A stretch of 64,000 nucleotides of DNA from the NCBI RefSeq assembly GCF_010672455.1, contig NZ_JAAHGO010000022.1, positions 62,001-126,000 of the forward strand. The letters run 5' to 3'. This document shows positions 50,101 through 59,510 of the stretch, one piece after another. A model generated the notes under the pieces. The model was given only the letters and a program-made list of their open reading frames with translations, was not told the DNA's origin and searched no databases. Numbering within the stretch: the first letter of the stretch is position 1; every line of letters starts with the position of its first letter. The translations under genes were made by a program, and so were the position numbers. Origin of the DNA: Okeania sp. SIO2C9 (lineage in GTDB: Bacteria; Cyanobacteriota; Cyanobacteriia; Cyanobacteriales; Microcoleaceae).

Positions 50101-51646
50101 TCAAACATTCAAAAAATTGCTGTCTCTCTATTTTGTCTAAACACAGGGTAAAAACTTCCTCAAACTGGTCTACTACCATTACTATTCTGGGTGCTTGAGT
50201 ATTTTGCAATACTTGTCTAAACCCACTAGCACCCCGATCTATTAATTCTTCAATTTCTATGGGCGAATAAATTATACGTTCAATTTCCCCCTTTTTTATC
50301 TCTTGCTCTAGGTTTTCATGGTGAGAATTTTTGATTTTAGGAGGTAATGTAGCACCGGACTTTCTTTTTTCTGGCGATCGCCTACGAGTTCCTCTTATTT
50401 CTGGTGCTGGTGGTGGAGGTGGATAAGGAATAGATGATTTTGGCGGTTGCTTTTTTTGTTCATGCTGCGGAGAAGTTGATGATAATTCTTGAGTAGTGTA
50501 AAGTTGTAATGATTCTTCCTCTGGAGTTGTTGTTTCTTCTGTTGTCGGCGTTAACAATGTCTGTAGTTGATAATCTACAAACGCTGCTGCTAAATTTTTT
50601 AAAGGATGTTCTCCTGGTCTAATAATTAATATTGGCCAAGTGTTACTCCCAGACAATCTTTGTCCTAGTTTAAGTTGATATAATAACCCTGCTTTTACTA
50701 CACTTGATTTACCAATTCCACTGGCTCCAACCACTGCTAAAAAATTCCGAGAACGAACCTTTTCTAAAAGTACATTTGTCAAAGTTTTCCGACCATAAAA
50801 ATATTTAGAATCTTTATCGTTAAACTCAAATGCAGCTAATCCTTTATAAGGGCAAACTCCGGCTGTAAAATCTGGATTTGCTGTAGCTTCTTTTTCCCCT
50901 GTCAAAATAATTTCATTACCAGAATTATTAAATACTGGATGTAGATTAGAAAGACTTAGTTGTCGATTGATATAGTCTATTAAATTATAATTTGTGACAC
51001 AAACATTTGAATAATTTTCTGGTTCTAATGCTTCTAATAAACAATTTGTGAGAAAGCTATGCTCTGAATTTATTTGTGTTGTATAAACTTCTGCTTCTTG
51101 AGAAACAAAAATATAACACCTATCATTATAAGTTGATTCTATATTACTAAGATTTGTTTGTAAGAAATCAATTTGTTTTTCCTGATGGTAACAGTCTAAC
51201 CATACTATTTGTTGTTTGACAGGAGATTTTTGTAATAGTTGACTTAACCAATGTAGTGAAATTCCCCATTTTCCTTTTTGAGGGTTCGTATCACTGGTTG
51301 CTAAAAATCCTTCTTGTACCCCTCCTTGTTCATCTAATAAACTATTTCCCACAAAAAACAATAAAGCAGTTTCAGGAACATTATCTAGAGGATTAAATAA
51401 TTTAGAAATAGCCTCTTTCAAAGCATTTATTTCACAGTTTTTAATCTTAGGATGAGGATCTACTTGCCAAGAACCTTGTATATTAGCTCCTGGAAAGCGC
51501 TGCACTTGAAAATTGCCATAGGTTTCTAATAGTTGAGCGATCGCCTCTGCATCTGCTGCTGGTTTAATCAAATTTCGGGGTTGAGCAGAGCTATCTTTCA
51601 GCAAAGGATAATGATTGATACCCACTACTAACGCTTTTCGGTTCAT
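47102..51646 (-). CDS. Caspase-like / STAND NTPase / TM / WD40 protein with altered protease dyad
   Basis: This 1514-residue protein starts at ATG 51646. Residues 1-250 form a caspase-like (C14) domain (KALVVGINHYPLL). The usual F-S-G-H-G is FVGNS (His replaced by Asn 101) and the usual D-x-C-H-S-G is DCYHQE (Tyr 153 at the Cys site), so it is probably a pseudo-protease. Residues 265-800 are a STAND NTPase: P-loop GASGIGKSSVVK (306-317), a Pro-rich insert with PYPPPPPAP, and Walker B VMVVDQFEEVF. A membrane segment (IIGLILILGGLSGFSLI) lies near 825. Residues 890-1490 contain about 14 WD40 repeats, enough for two seven-bladed propellers. Such proteins sense ligands or invaders and signal by assembly; here a membrane-bound scaffold is inferred. 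Confidence 0.87.
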   Translation of the reverse strand: MNRKALVVGINHYPLLKDSSAQPRNLIKPAADAEAIAQLLETYGNFQVQRFPGANIQGSWQVDPHPKIKNCEINALKEAISKLFNPLDNVPETALLFFVGNSLLDEQGGVQEGFLATSDTNPQKGKWGISLHWLSQLLQKSPVKQQIVWLDCYHQEKQIDFLQTNLSNIESTYNDRCYIFVSQEAEVYTTQINSEHSFLTNCLLEALEPENYSNVCVTNYNLIDYINRQLSLSNLHPVFNNSGNEIILTGEKEATANPDFTAGVCPYKGLAAFEFNDKDSKYFYGRKTLTNVLLEKVRSRNFLAVVGASGIGKSSVVKAGLLYQLKLGQRLSGSNTWPILIIRPGEHPLKNLAAAFVDYQLQTLLTPTTEETTTPEEESLQLYTTQELSSTSPQHEQKKQPPKSSIPYPPPPPAPEIRGTRRRSPEKRKSGATLPPKIKNSHHENLEQEIKKGEIERIIYSPIEIEELIDRGASGFRQVLQNTQAPRIVMVVDQFEEVFTLCLDKIERQQFFECLMGAIDKNYQDNSHASKFLLIITMGAEFLGKCFEQEYSGLARQIQSHLVTVTPMTRLELQQAIADPVKQVGIEIQPELVEQMIVDTESYGNLPLLQYTLTELWRQRRIDQFTLNQYINLGGVKGCLEKQAYATYHSLNARERQVAKQIFLKLVQINEDTVVSCKRVLKTDLITPQQSLAVVSKILKKLAKARLIITTKFTNYQNTNQTVTLVELAHNTIIHHWSQLSFWVESNREAIKQKPGMEADAQRWLKKDKSDKYLLSGRKLSLAESLLESDADSAFVSVLAKEFLEKSINRKRFQNNFRFGSIIGLILILGGLSGFSLINWQVAEKDKLNSQLNALSLSAENQFTANQRFDALLTAIKAGTKLHNTSEVSADVRMRVLIALRKTVYGVSTRRTLAEHTQPVNSISVSKDRKIIASASDDGTVKLWTNSGKELATLRGHQGAVYSVDFSPNSKMLASAGDDGTVKLWSQNGKILVTMKGHKGAVNSVSFSPDGKAIASGGVDGTIKLWNLQGKLLKSIQAHQDKIYSVSYGKVLASASEDKTVKLWNSQGKQLATLQGFQDRVLSVSVSQDGKTIATASWDHTVRVWGIDGQKLGTLKGHKSPVVSVNFSADGKTIASGSSDGTIKLWTHYGREIATLKGHGTLVSSLSLSNDRLTLVSASADNTIKLWNLQERKLPTLKGHTSYITAISFSPDAEMIATGGYDRNVKIWSRDGEELASLQGHKRGIYSLSFSPDSQTVASASADGIGIVWNLAGLGNATLFGHKDRVYSISYSSDGKMLATASLDKTIKLWNIRGQQLLTIPGGIDDLRTVTFRPDGKAIAAGGVGEESKVVLKIWSIEGEELAKFEGLCSVVKKVSFSANGKILAVACSDNTVKLLTPEGQAIATLRGHQGQVNSLSFMPDGKIIASGSDDGTVKIWTLDGEELASLAGIREGVMDVSFSPDGKILGAVGRDRVAILWNFDLDNLLARGCDIVHDYLQNSPDVKESDQLLCEGR

Positions 51647-52156
51647 GCACGGTAGCCCATTTTAGTCAATAACTAGCCAATTTATTATAATATCATGTCT
51701 CTTTAAACATCGACAATGAAAATTTTAGGGAACTAGGGAATAGGGAATAGGGAATAGGGAGAAATTTATCAGAGAACACATTTTTATTATCTCTAATTAA
51801 TGAGACTTTATATAATACCAATTTTATATGTGAGGCTGTACTGAATTATCAAATTCACCATTGGCACTCTAGTTCCTTTGTTTTAAGATTTAAGATAATG
51901 TTAAAACAAATGATTTTGTTCGTGACTTTTACAACTCTAGCTTACAGAAGTTTTTCTTATTGGACTTCACGAGTATCTACTAATTTGTACTATTCTTGAT
52001 GCTATTTATACCGTCTCATCCTCTTTTGTGTAACAAAGTCCCGCCAATAAATAAAATTATCAAATTATCAAAACGTCTCAGCCTTAACCAATTCGACCCG
52101 TTTGGGGCTAGTAACTGTTGGCTATAATCTGGTATAATCTATGATAATCTCTATCT
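51647..52156. other. Spacer upstream of the caspase-like/WD40 gene
   Basis: No gene was seen. It contains a GGGAATAGGGAATAGGG run near 51728-51757 and scattered repeat fragments (TAATACCAATTTTATATG near 51816). The 5' part must hold the promoter for the gene starting at 51646. Confidence 0.4.
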
Positions 52157-52279
52157 ATGCTACTTGGATTCAAAACGGAACTACATCCAAATAACCAGCA
52201 AAAAACGCTGCTAGCTAAACACGCAGGTGTAGTTTGCTGGCGCAAAGCTTTCCTATGGTCATGCTATCGCAAACGCTAA
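52157..52279 (+). pseudogene. tnpB N-terminal fragment (third family)
   Basis: ATG 52157 gives MLLGFKTELHPNNQQKTLLA, KHAGVVCWRKAFLWSC and a stop at 52277-52279. The first 30 residues are the typical start of another TnpB family. The rest of the gene is absent; downstream lies the sulfotransferase start. Confidence 0.6.
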
Positions 52280-52352
52280 CGTCACGGTAAGATTAGTTAT
52301 ATCAACTACCCAAAGTTGTTGGGATTTGGTAACAAGTAGTAGGATTTAACAC

Positions 52353-52721
52353 ATGGCACAATATAAGCAAGCACTGGTTAAGGATGGTAAAAACCCAGAA
52401 GGTCTAATTGTCTTTCCTGCGTTCATTACCCAGAAGGAAATGGATGCGCTTAAGGATTTTAGAGTCGGCGTTCAGGATACGTTTGTAGTAGCCTATCCTA
52501 AATCTGGTACGACATGGATGGAGCAAATTGTTCACTTGCTTGCTAGCAATGGAGAGCAAGGTGAGAAAGTATTGAGTGAAGCAGTTCCTTGGCTAGAAGG
52601 TGCTGCAACTCGTTATGGAGGTTTAGATAATTTGATCGTAAATAGTGGCGATCGCCGTTATTTTCATAGTCATTTACCGTACGAAAAAAACTGTAGAAAA
52701 ATGAAACAGCTTTTATCTTGA
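52353..52721 (+). pseudogene. Sulfotransferase N-terminal part, cut by a tnpB element
   Basis: ATG 52353 (MAQYKQALVKDGKNPEG) opens a Sulfotransfer_1 protein with PAPS loop FVVAYPKSGTTWMEQIVHLL (about 48-67) and SGDRRYFHSHLPYEK (about 98-112). The family then continues for about 180 residues, including the 3'-phosphate motif and dimer region. Here the frame leaves the family at about 52690 and ends at 52721 within the right end of the tnpB element. No downstream half was found in the next kilobase. The product should be inactive. It is a cytosolic-type enzyme, distinct from the glycan-type sulfotransferases upstream. Confidence 0.8.
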
Positions 52722-53938
52722 TATTGGATTGACCAATACTGGCTGTACGGCACAGCTCACTATTCCCTCGGCAGTAAATGCCTCTGGGAATTTCTTTCTA
52801 ATAATTTGAAGACTGCCATTAACATCAGCATTAATGACTATACCAGTTCCACTCCTGAATAAACCACGTTTGACTCGTTTACCTACATAGTTTTCATGTT
52901 TAATTGGTTTTTCTAGGTCAATAGCAGATGTTTTACTGGTGTAACAATCTTGCTGTTTCAATGACTTTTACCCCAACCAGTTGACACTTATAAGTTATCT
53001 GTTGAATTAACTTAGCATGAGGTATTTGAGTAAAATTTTGGTTGTTTTTTTTGCCGATATTTGCACCTTGTTTCCAATTATCATTTTTTCCTATGACTAC
53101 AGTACCAATATTATTTGTGGTTAAATATTCAACCACTAACTTACTGGTGTTATGCAGATAATTGGAAACAAAACGATTTCGGTGATAGGTTAATGCTTCA
53201 ATATATCCGGCTAGTTTTTCTGTTGCCTTTGAGATGACTTTGGTACTTAGCTTTACGCTTGTTATATAGTTGATTGACGCTTTTTAGTGGCTTCCCGTTA
53301 ATCAGCAGTGGTTTGACACCAGGCTTATTTGTAGATAGAGCTACCTTACGGTCAATCCCTAAGTCTATTCCTGCTATATATGTAGACTGTATCCGTGGTT
53401 GTTCAGTTTTTTCATACACAACTTCAATTACATAGCAGCCGGTCGCAGGTACTATCCTGACTTCAACTACAGTATCCACAACTACAGGTATTTTGATCTC
53501 ACTCATCGATAAGTGACAAATACCATCTTTGAGAGGGGCTTTATAGACTGATTCTTTGGAATATATAACTACATTCCTACCTTGAGTTTTATTCTTATAC
53601 TTTGGTATTTTGGGTTTACCTAAAAACTTCCCAGGATATTTTGACCATTCTTTTATAGCTTGAAAATAGCCACGCCAAGTTGCAACCAAGCATTTTATTA
53701 TTTGTTTTGATACTTTAGTTGGTAATGCTCTGTAAGCATCGCTATCTTTGGTGGCGTGGTACAGTTTAGTTAGATCCAGACTGTTACCAGTACAGAAAAA
53801 ATGCTGACGACAGTGATAGTTAGCCAAGTTATACAGGTTTTTTGACTTAAAAGCTAACTCATCACACACCTGCCAAAAGTTATGTGTTCGTCTAATTATA
53901 TGTCTGTCAACAACTTTCAATTGTGCGCTAACCCTCAA
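52690..53938 (-). pseudogene. tnpB: TnpB (third family) with two frameshifts
   Basis: The frame begins near 53938 (RVSAQLKVVDRHIIRRTHNF). It contains YIAGIDLGIDRKVALST (RuvC Asp) and shifts near 53205 (RKTSR to KLAGYIEALTYHRN). It then reads TTNNIGTVVIGKNDNWKQG and shifts again near 52955, continuing CYTSKTSAIDLEKPI and INADVNGSLQIIRKKF (last Asp) to the stop at 52713. Both shifts are small indels. With two shifts the enzyme is dead. Its insertion removed the end of the sulfotransferase at 52353. Confidence 0.8.
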
Positions 53939-54463
53939 ATTTTGCTGTACTCACCTGTAACTACTATCATGGTCAAAATCATTCATTGCCTAAATTTTCG
54001 CTTTCTATTAACTATTTAATATTACAATACTTTTCTACATTTGACAACTATTTTCTACAGTTTAAGTTTAACAGTTAATTACCCCCTTATGGTTGTTTAA
54101 TTTGTTGGCTCAAATTCTGATGATGATTCATGTATCTTGTTGTGCTACAAATTGAAGTGCGGAATGTGGGATTATATCAAATCCGTTTAATTCATAAAAA
54201 AATCTTCAATCGTCATGACTACCCTCATCTTTGTAATTCTTTCTCCTCCTGACTCCTGTAGGGCGAACGGCCGTTTGTTTCGCATAACTATCGTTAACGC
54301 CCCTACTACCTGACTCCTCCTAACTTAACCATTCTATGGCTGTTTAACCGGATTTGAGATGAGATTGCTTCCTATCGTCGATAGGGACCATTGTTCAAGA
54401 GGATTCTATATTAGAACTTATTTAGGATTGCTATATCTAGTGGACAATATTAGCGATTGCCTC
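53939..54463. other. Spacer beyond the tnpB element
   Basis: No gene was seen. The first part (to about 54080) is probably the left end of the tnpB element. A diverged GTAGGGCGAACGGCC palindrome lies near 54258-54303, with CTCCTGACTCC runs on either side. Confidence 0.4.
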
Positions 54464-55480
54464 CTATGTCTTCTTTCCCAACGTCTCTGAAGGTAACTCC
54501 CCAAACATAGCTTTGTAATCTTTAGTAAAATGACTTTGATGGTAGAACCCAAATTTACTGGCGAGGGTGGCTATAACACAACTTTCAGGTTCGCTTGCCT
54601 TCAGGTGTTGTCGTACTGCATTGAGTCGTCGCACCTTGAGGTATCGCATCGGACTCATGCCAAATAAATCCTGAAAACCATAGGATAAGGCAGAACTGCT
54701 AGACTCTAAATTTTCAGCTAGCTGTTTTAAGGTTAGGGGTTGATCTAAGTACCCTAACATTTTTTTCTCTGCTTGAGTAATCAACTTTGCTCTTCGAGAA
54801 GGTTTGAGAAAACCCTTGGAATTGCACTTAATGGGAATCTGACTAATTAACAAAGGAACGAAATCATCAGCAACGAGTTTCTCAATATGAGGTTTTTGTA
54901 ACCAATTTGGTTTGTGTACTGCTAACCAAAATAGTTGTTTCAGGTAATCTTTAATTTCTTTCATCCCAGTTGGGAGCAAATTCACATGATTTTTACTCAG
55001 GAAATTATCGTCTATATCGTGGCGTTGTAGTTTGTCTGCATAAGTATCAAAAGTTTTGACAGGGATATGAATCTCTATTATCGCTCCACCTTGAGAAACT
55101 AATAAGTCTGCTTCCATATTATTGAAACCAAAAAGAGTCCTTTGAGGATTGACAAGGTGACGGTAGGAGTAAATTTCTCCTTCATTCTCAAACCAGGCGA
55201 TAGAAAAACAAAAGTATTCTTTCAATTCCTCACCAAAAGATTGAGTCCCTTGATTTGTCTGACAATATATGAAATATATCTCACCAACCTGAATTGAGAA
55301 AAAACTAGCTTGAAGAGAGCCAGGAGTAAGTTGTATTATTTCCAGTCCAGAATAGGCAACAAACTCTTGGAAACCATCCACATCTGTAAATGATTTGGAG
55401 ACAATATTATGATTGCTTGTCTCAGAATTATCTTGAGTTTGGGTAATTTTACTTTTGTCTAAATCTATAATGTTACTCAT
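54464..55480 (-). CDS. AraC-family transcriptional regulator, paralogue 1
   Basis: About 338 residues from ATG 55480 (MSNIIDLDKSK); the frame could extend to a TTG at 55507. The N-terminal part (1-210) is a sensing domain with SLQASFFSIQVGEIYFIYCQ. The C-terminal 90 residues are the double HTH: PLTLKQLAENLESSSSALSYGFQDLFGMSPMRYLKVRRLNAVRQHL and a second helix pair FGFYHQSHFTKDYKAMFGELPSE. It is about 80 per cent alike by eye to the gene at 55765. The two flank a remnant of a formylglycine-generating enzyme, and sulfatases follow; control of sulfatases is an inference from that setting. Confidence 0.88.
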   Translation of the reverse strand: MSNIIDLDKSKITQTQDNSETSNHNIVSKSFTDVDGFQEFVAYSGLEIIQLTPGSLQASFFSIQVGEIYFIYCQTNQGTQSFGEELKEYFCFSIAWFENEGEIYSYRHLVNPQRTLFGFNNMEADLLVSQGGAIIEIHIPVKTFDTYADKLQRHDIDDNFLSKNHVNLLPTGMKEIKDYLKQLFWLAVHKPNWLQKPHIEKLVADDFVPLLISQIPIKCNSKGFLKPSRRAKLITQAEKKMLGYLDQPLTLKQLAENLESSSSALSYGFQDLFGMSPMRYLKVRRLNAVRQHLKASEPESCVIATLASKFGFYHQSHFTKDYKAMFGELPSETLGKKT

Positions 55481-55508
55481 TTTTGCAGCACTTCTTCTAA
55501 ATGCCAAA

Positions 55509-55758
55509 ACAGATAGCTACTTGGGAACTGCTCCTGTTGGTTCCTTCTCAGCGAATGGTTACGGTATGTATGACATGACGGTAACGTTTGGGAATGGACT
55601 GCCAACTGGTATCGGGTTGAATGAAAGGATATGGCTTATAGCGTTAATCCAGAAGGTCTCAGGCAAGCCGAAAGTTTTGATCCAAAAAAACCGCCGAGGG
55701 TGCAGTAGCAGTACACGTCATTAAGGGTGATTCTTACCTCTGTGCACCCAACTATTGC
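55509..55758 (+). pseudogene. Remnant of a formylglycine-generating sulfatase-maturing enzyme
   Basis: Between the two AraC genes the plus strand reads TDSYLGTAPVGSFSANGYGM and YDMT. In a shifted frame it continues GNVWEWTANWYRVE, a TGA, and KDMAYSVNPEGLRQAESFDP. A further shift gives AVAVHVIKGDSYLCAPNYC. This is the C-terminal region of the FGE/SUMF1 family, including both active-site cysteines (LC and YC, four residues apart). Two shifts and one stop leave it dead. FGE converts sulfatase Cys to formylglycine. Confidence 0.8.
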
Positions 55759-55764
55759 AGTTCT

Positions 55765-56769
55765 TTATGCCTTCTTTCCCAATGTCTCTGAAGGCAACTC
55801 CCCAAACATGGTTTTGTAATCTTTAGTAAAATGACTTTGATGGTAGAACCCAAATTGACTGGCGAGGGTAGCTATAACACAACTTTCTGGATCGCTTGCT
55901 TTCAGGTGTTGTCGTACTGCATTGAGTCGTCGCACTTTGAGATAACGCATGGGACTCATGCCAAATAAGTCCTGAAAACCATAGGATAAGGCAGAACTGC
56001 TAGACTTTAAATTTTCAGCTAGCTGTTTTAACGTTAGGGGTTGATCTAAGTGCCCTAAGATTTTTTTCTCTGCTTGAGTAATCAACTTTCCTCTTCGAGA
56101 AGGTTTCATGAAATTCTTGGAATTGCACTTAATGGGAATATGACTAATTAACAAAGGCACGAAATCATCAGCAACGAGTTTCTCAATATCAGGTTTTTGT
56201 AACCAATTTGGTTTGTGTACTGCTAACCAAAATAGTTGTTTCAGGTAATCTTTAATTTCTTTCATCCCCGTTGGGAGCAAATTCACATGATTTTTACTCA
56301 GAAAATTATGGTCTAGATCGTGGCGTTGTAGTTTGTCTGCATAAGTATGAAAAGTTTTCCAAGGGATATTAATGTGTATGATCCCTCCACCTTTAGAAGC
56401 TATAAAGTCAGCTTCTGTTCCTTTGAAAGAAAAAAGAGTCCTTTGAGGATCGATAAGGTGACGGTAGGAGTAGAATGCTCCTTCATTCTCAAACCAGACT
56501 ATGGAGAAATAGCAGTATTCTTTCAATTTATCACCAAAAGCTTGGGTTCCTTGACTTGCGTGAATATAGGTGAAAGATATATTACCAACCTGAATTGAGA
56601 AAAAACCAGCTTCAAGAGAACCAGATGTGAGTTGTATGATTTCGTACCGTTGATAGGCAAGAAACTCTTGGAAACCATCTACATCTGTAAAGAATTTGGA
56701 GACAATATTATGATTGCTTCTCCCAGAATTATTTTTAGTTTGGGTAATTTTACTCTTATTTATATCCAT
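55765..56769 (-). CDS. AraC-family transcriptional regulator, paralogue 2
   Basis: About 334 residues from ATG 56769 (MDINKSKITQ); an in-frame TTG lies at 56796. Same layout as the gene at 54464: an N-terminal sensing part with SLEAGFFSIQVGNISFTY, then the AraC double HTH (LTLKQLAENLKSSSSALSYG, FGFYHQSHFTKDYKTMFG). Differences are concentrated in the first 200 residues, which suggests different signals with similar DNA sites. The last residues ETLGKKA differ from the paralogue by one. Tandem duplication with capture of the FGE remnant between them is the simplest history. Confidence 0.88.
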   Translation of the reverse strand: MDINKSKITQTKNNSGRSNHNIVSKFFTDVDGFQEFLAYQRYEIIQLTSGSLEAGFFSIQVGNISFTYIHASQGTQAFGDKLKEYCYFSIVWFENEGAFYSYRHLIDPQRTLFSFKGTEADFIASKGGGIIHINIPWKTFHTYADKLQRHDLDHNFLSKNHVNLLPTGMKEIKDYLKQLFWLAVHKPNWLQKPDIEKLVADDFVPLLISHIPIKCNSKNFMKPSRRGKLITQAEKKILGHLDQPLTLKQLAENLKSSSSALSYGFQDLFGMSPMRYLKVRRLNAVRQHLKASDPESCVIATLASQFGFYHQSHFTKDYKTMFGELPSETLGKKA

Positions 56770-56796
56770 CAACACATTCCTTTTTGCATAAATCAA

Positions 56797-57220
56797 TTAA
56801 TAGAAAACAATCAAATAAATTATAAGTAAAACTTATTTTTTTTTTGAATTAATTTATCAATTTCTATAACTCAAAAAGTTGGAATTTTCGGTTATTCAAA
56901 GTGATACATTACCATTAAACTAATCCTCAAGTCTTCAGATAACTCTGTTGTGCTACGGAGTGGGTATGACCCATCCTAATTCGACAGATCAATTCAAGGG
57001 TGTCCAACTGATAAAGTTCCGATCGCTTACTTGGAACTCTAAAGTCCATCTCACGAAATAATCAATGGCCATCAAACTTCTTTCATTGCAGCTTTTTGTC
57101 CCTGTTTAACTAGCTATCAGCAAAGCTGATTGCTGAACTGGTGAAAGCTTTTTAAGTGTGAGATAAGTTTTTGAAGCTATATGAAAATTAATTAAGGAGA
57201 TCATTTTTGTGATTCTTTGC
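56797..57220. other. Spacer between AraC 2 and the sulfatases
   Basis: No gene was seen. It must contain promoters for the divergent regulator and for the sulfatase to the right. AATTAAGGAGATC near 57189 is a good ribosome-binding site in front of the sulfatase remnant at 57221. Confidence 0.4.
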
Positions 57221-57412
57221 ATGAAAATGGGTGTTGCTATGGCGATCTCCCTATTGCTTGTGGTGTCAGGCATTTTGCCTTAGTTCCCAACAGCCGCAGC
57301 TTTAGCCCAAAAAACTACAACCTGACCCAACATTCTTTGGATCATGGGTGATTACATCGACTGGTTTAACATTAGTGAATACAACCTGAGCATAAGAGGT
57401 TTCTATGTTGAA
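57221..57412 (+). pseudogene. N-terminal remnant of a secreted sulfatase
   Basis: One frame reads MKMGVAMAISLLLVVSGILP, TAG, FPTAAALAQKTTT, TGA, PNILWIMGDYIDWFNISEYN and on. That is a signal peptide and the first metal-binding segment of an arylsulfatase (PNILxIxGDDxGW), with Asp changed to Tyr. It stops at the start of the intact sulfatase at 57405 and overlaps its ATG. Confidence 0.7.
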
Positions 57413-59162
57413 ATATAGGCGCAACAGCGCCAAAATATTGCGTTTACTGCCAACGCAAAAAACGATCCGACAAGGATTTAAGGCCGTTACATTGTGTCTC
57501 CTAATCACTGTTTTTTCGATCTGCGGTTTCTTGCCTAGTTCAGCACTAGCACAATCGCAATTGATAGACACAGAGACAGCAAAATCTCATCCTAATATTC
57601 TCGTGATTTGGGGAGATGACATTGGTTGGGAGAACGTATCTTCTTACGGTATGGGGACGATGGGGTATACCACGCCAAATATCGATCGGATTGGTTTCGA
57701 GGGGATTCGCTTCACCGATCACTACGCCCAGCCAAGCTGCACAGCCGGACGAGCAGCATTTATTACAGGCCAGTATCCCATCCGCTCCGGTATGACTACC
57801 GTGGGACAACCTGGAGATACCCTGGGACTGAAAGCAGAATCACCCTCTCTAGCGGAAGTTATGAAGGAGCAGGGTTACAGAACAGGTCATTTTGGTAAAA
57901 ACCACCTTGGCGATCGTAATGAACATCTGCCCACTGTCCACGGATTTGATGAATTTTTTGGTAATCTCTACCACCTCAATACCCAAGAAGAAGCTGAACA
58001 GCGAGACTATCAAAACTTCGGTGAGAAGTATTCGGGTAGCCTAGAAGCCTACGAAAATAAGTTTGGCACACGAGGTGTAATCCACTCCTTTGCCACAGAT
58101 ACTTTTGATAATGCCGTAGATCCTCGTTTTGGAGTCGTGGGTTATCAAACTATCGTGGATACTGGTGCTCTTACCCAAGAGCGAATGAAGGATTTTGATG
58201 GAGGGGAAGTAATTCCAAGAGCACTCCAATTCATGCAAGATTCCAAAGATCAGGATAAACCGTTTTTTGTCTGGCTGAATACCAGCCGTATGCACCTTTA
58301 CAGTCGGCTAAATGACCAATGGCGCTACGCAGCCGAAGACTATACCAGTGAAGCTGATTATCACGGTAGCGGGATGCTTCAGCATGATCACGATATCGGC
58401 GTTGTCCTGGATGCCCTTAAAGACATGGGTGTAGATGATAACACCATCATTTGGTATTCCACAGACAATGGCCCTGAACATTCTTCCTGGCCTCATGGGG
58501 CAACCACACCCTTCCGAGGTGAAAAAATGACGACTTACGAAGGCGGAATTCGTGTAATTTCCATGCTCCGATGGCCGGAGATGATCGAGCCTGGTCAGAT
58601 ACTCAATGGAATTCAGGCTCACCAAGATATGTTCACCTCCCTTGCTGCTGCGGCTGGTGTACCTGATGTAGTACAGAAGATGGACTATGAAAAACATCAG
58701 TACATTGATGGGATTAACAATCTTGATTACTGGACTGGCAAGACGGACAAGTCGAACCGCAACTTACTGTTCAACTATTACGAAAGTATCTTGACTGGAG
58801 TGCGAATGGGGCCGTGGAAGTTCCACTTTTCCACCAAAGAAGACTACTACGCCAATCTTGTTCCTCGTACTGCGCCTCTATTGTTTAATCTGCGGATGGA
58901 CCCATTTGAAAGCTATGACACGTCAGATGCTTACGGACACCTTCTGCAAAAAGTGTCATGGCTTTTACAACCGATGAGCGAAAAGTTAGGCGAACATCTT
59001 CAAAGCTTGATTCAATATCCTCCAGTACAAAGTGGAAAATCCTTTAATTTGTCGAATGTGATTGACGATACCGTTGAGGGTATCAAGGATCAACAAACCA
59101 AGCAGGCCCTCAAGAATATGGCCGAGCAACTTGATGCGTTGACGAATCAGGGTTTGCAATAG
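57405..59162 (+). CDS. Secreted arylsulfatase, formylglycine type (sulfatase 1)
   Basis: This 585-residue protein starts at ATG 57405. The signal peptide ([20 protein letters not shown]) is cut near residue 50. The sulfatase fold starts [20 protein letters not shown] with the paired Asp metal ligands. The activation motif is [16 protein letters not shown] (C-x-A-G-R type), whose Cys becomes formylglycine. [11 protein letters not shown] and [23 protein letters not shown] give the other active-site Asp, Asn and Lys residues. Length is normal. It removes sulfate esters from an extracellular or periplasmic substrate that the sequence does not identify. It needs an FGE; only a broken one is present nearby. 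Confidence 0.9.
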   Translation: MLKYRRNSAKILRLLPTQKTIRQGFKAVTLCLLITVFSICGFLPSSALAQSQLIDTETAKSHPNILVIWGDDIGWENVSSYGMGTMGYTTPNIDRIGFEGIRFTDHYAQPSCTAGRAAFITGQYPIRSGMTTVGQPGDTLGLKAESPSLAEVMKEQGYRTGHFGKNHLGDRNEHLPTVHGFDEFFGNLYHLNTQEEAEQRDYQNFGEKYSGSLEAYENKFGTRGVIHSFATDTFDNAVDPRFGVVGYQTIVDTGALTQERMKDFDGGEVIPRALQFMQDSKDQDKPFFVWLNTSRMHLYSRLNDQWRYAAEDYTSEADYHGSGMLQHDHDIGVVLDALKDMGVDDNTIIWYSTDNGPEHSSWPHGATTPFRGEKMTTYEGGIRVISMLRWPEMIEPGQILNGIQAHQDMFTSLAAAAGVPDVVQKMDYEKHQYIDGINNLDYWTGKTDKSNRNLLFNYYESILTGVRMGPWKFHFSTKEDYYANLVPRTAPLLFNLRMDPFESYDTSDAYGHLLQKVSWLLQPMSEKLGEHLQSLIQYPPVQSGKSFNLSNVIDDTVEGIKDQQTKQALKNMAEQLDALTNQGLQ

Positions 59163-59510
59163 TCTATTTAGATCCGATTTTGACAAAATTATTGACGTGA
59201 GTATGGCTGACTAGCTCTGAAACCGATCATCTGTAGGTTATCTGTAGTGCCGTGTCAAGACTAAAATTGTGGGTTAGGAGTGAGTAACCTAGAAGACCTC
59301 TCCCCCCTGCCCCTCCCCCTCTCCTGCAAGGAGAGGGGAGAATATTCTCCCCCTTCCCTCCTCCCCCCTTTCAAAGGGGGGCAAGGGGGGATAGGAAGGG
59401 TGTTGGGGGGTTAGGTTTTTCATTCACATTTTCAAGCTAGACGCGCCAGTAGGGTGGGTAATACTCACCCTCATAGGATTCCTGGAAAACAGATGACAAC
59501 AAATTGATTG
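59163..59510. other. Spacer with two strong palindromes after sulfatase 1
   Basis: CCCCTCTCCT (59316-59325) and AGGAGAGGGG (59329-59338) form a perfect 10-bp stem with a 3-base loop. CCCCCCTTT (59363-59371) and AAAGGGGGG (59373-59381) form a second stem. These C/G-rich palindromes are common intergenic repeats in cyanobacteria and could end transcription of sulfatase 1. No gene was seen. Confidence 0.55.

Noticed and set aside
59316-59381. Sulfatase-specific riboswitch in the C/G-rich palindromes
   Set aside because: Such CCCCTCTCC and CCCCCCTTT palindromes are generic cyanobacterial intergenic repeats. At most they may end transcription.
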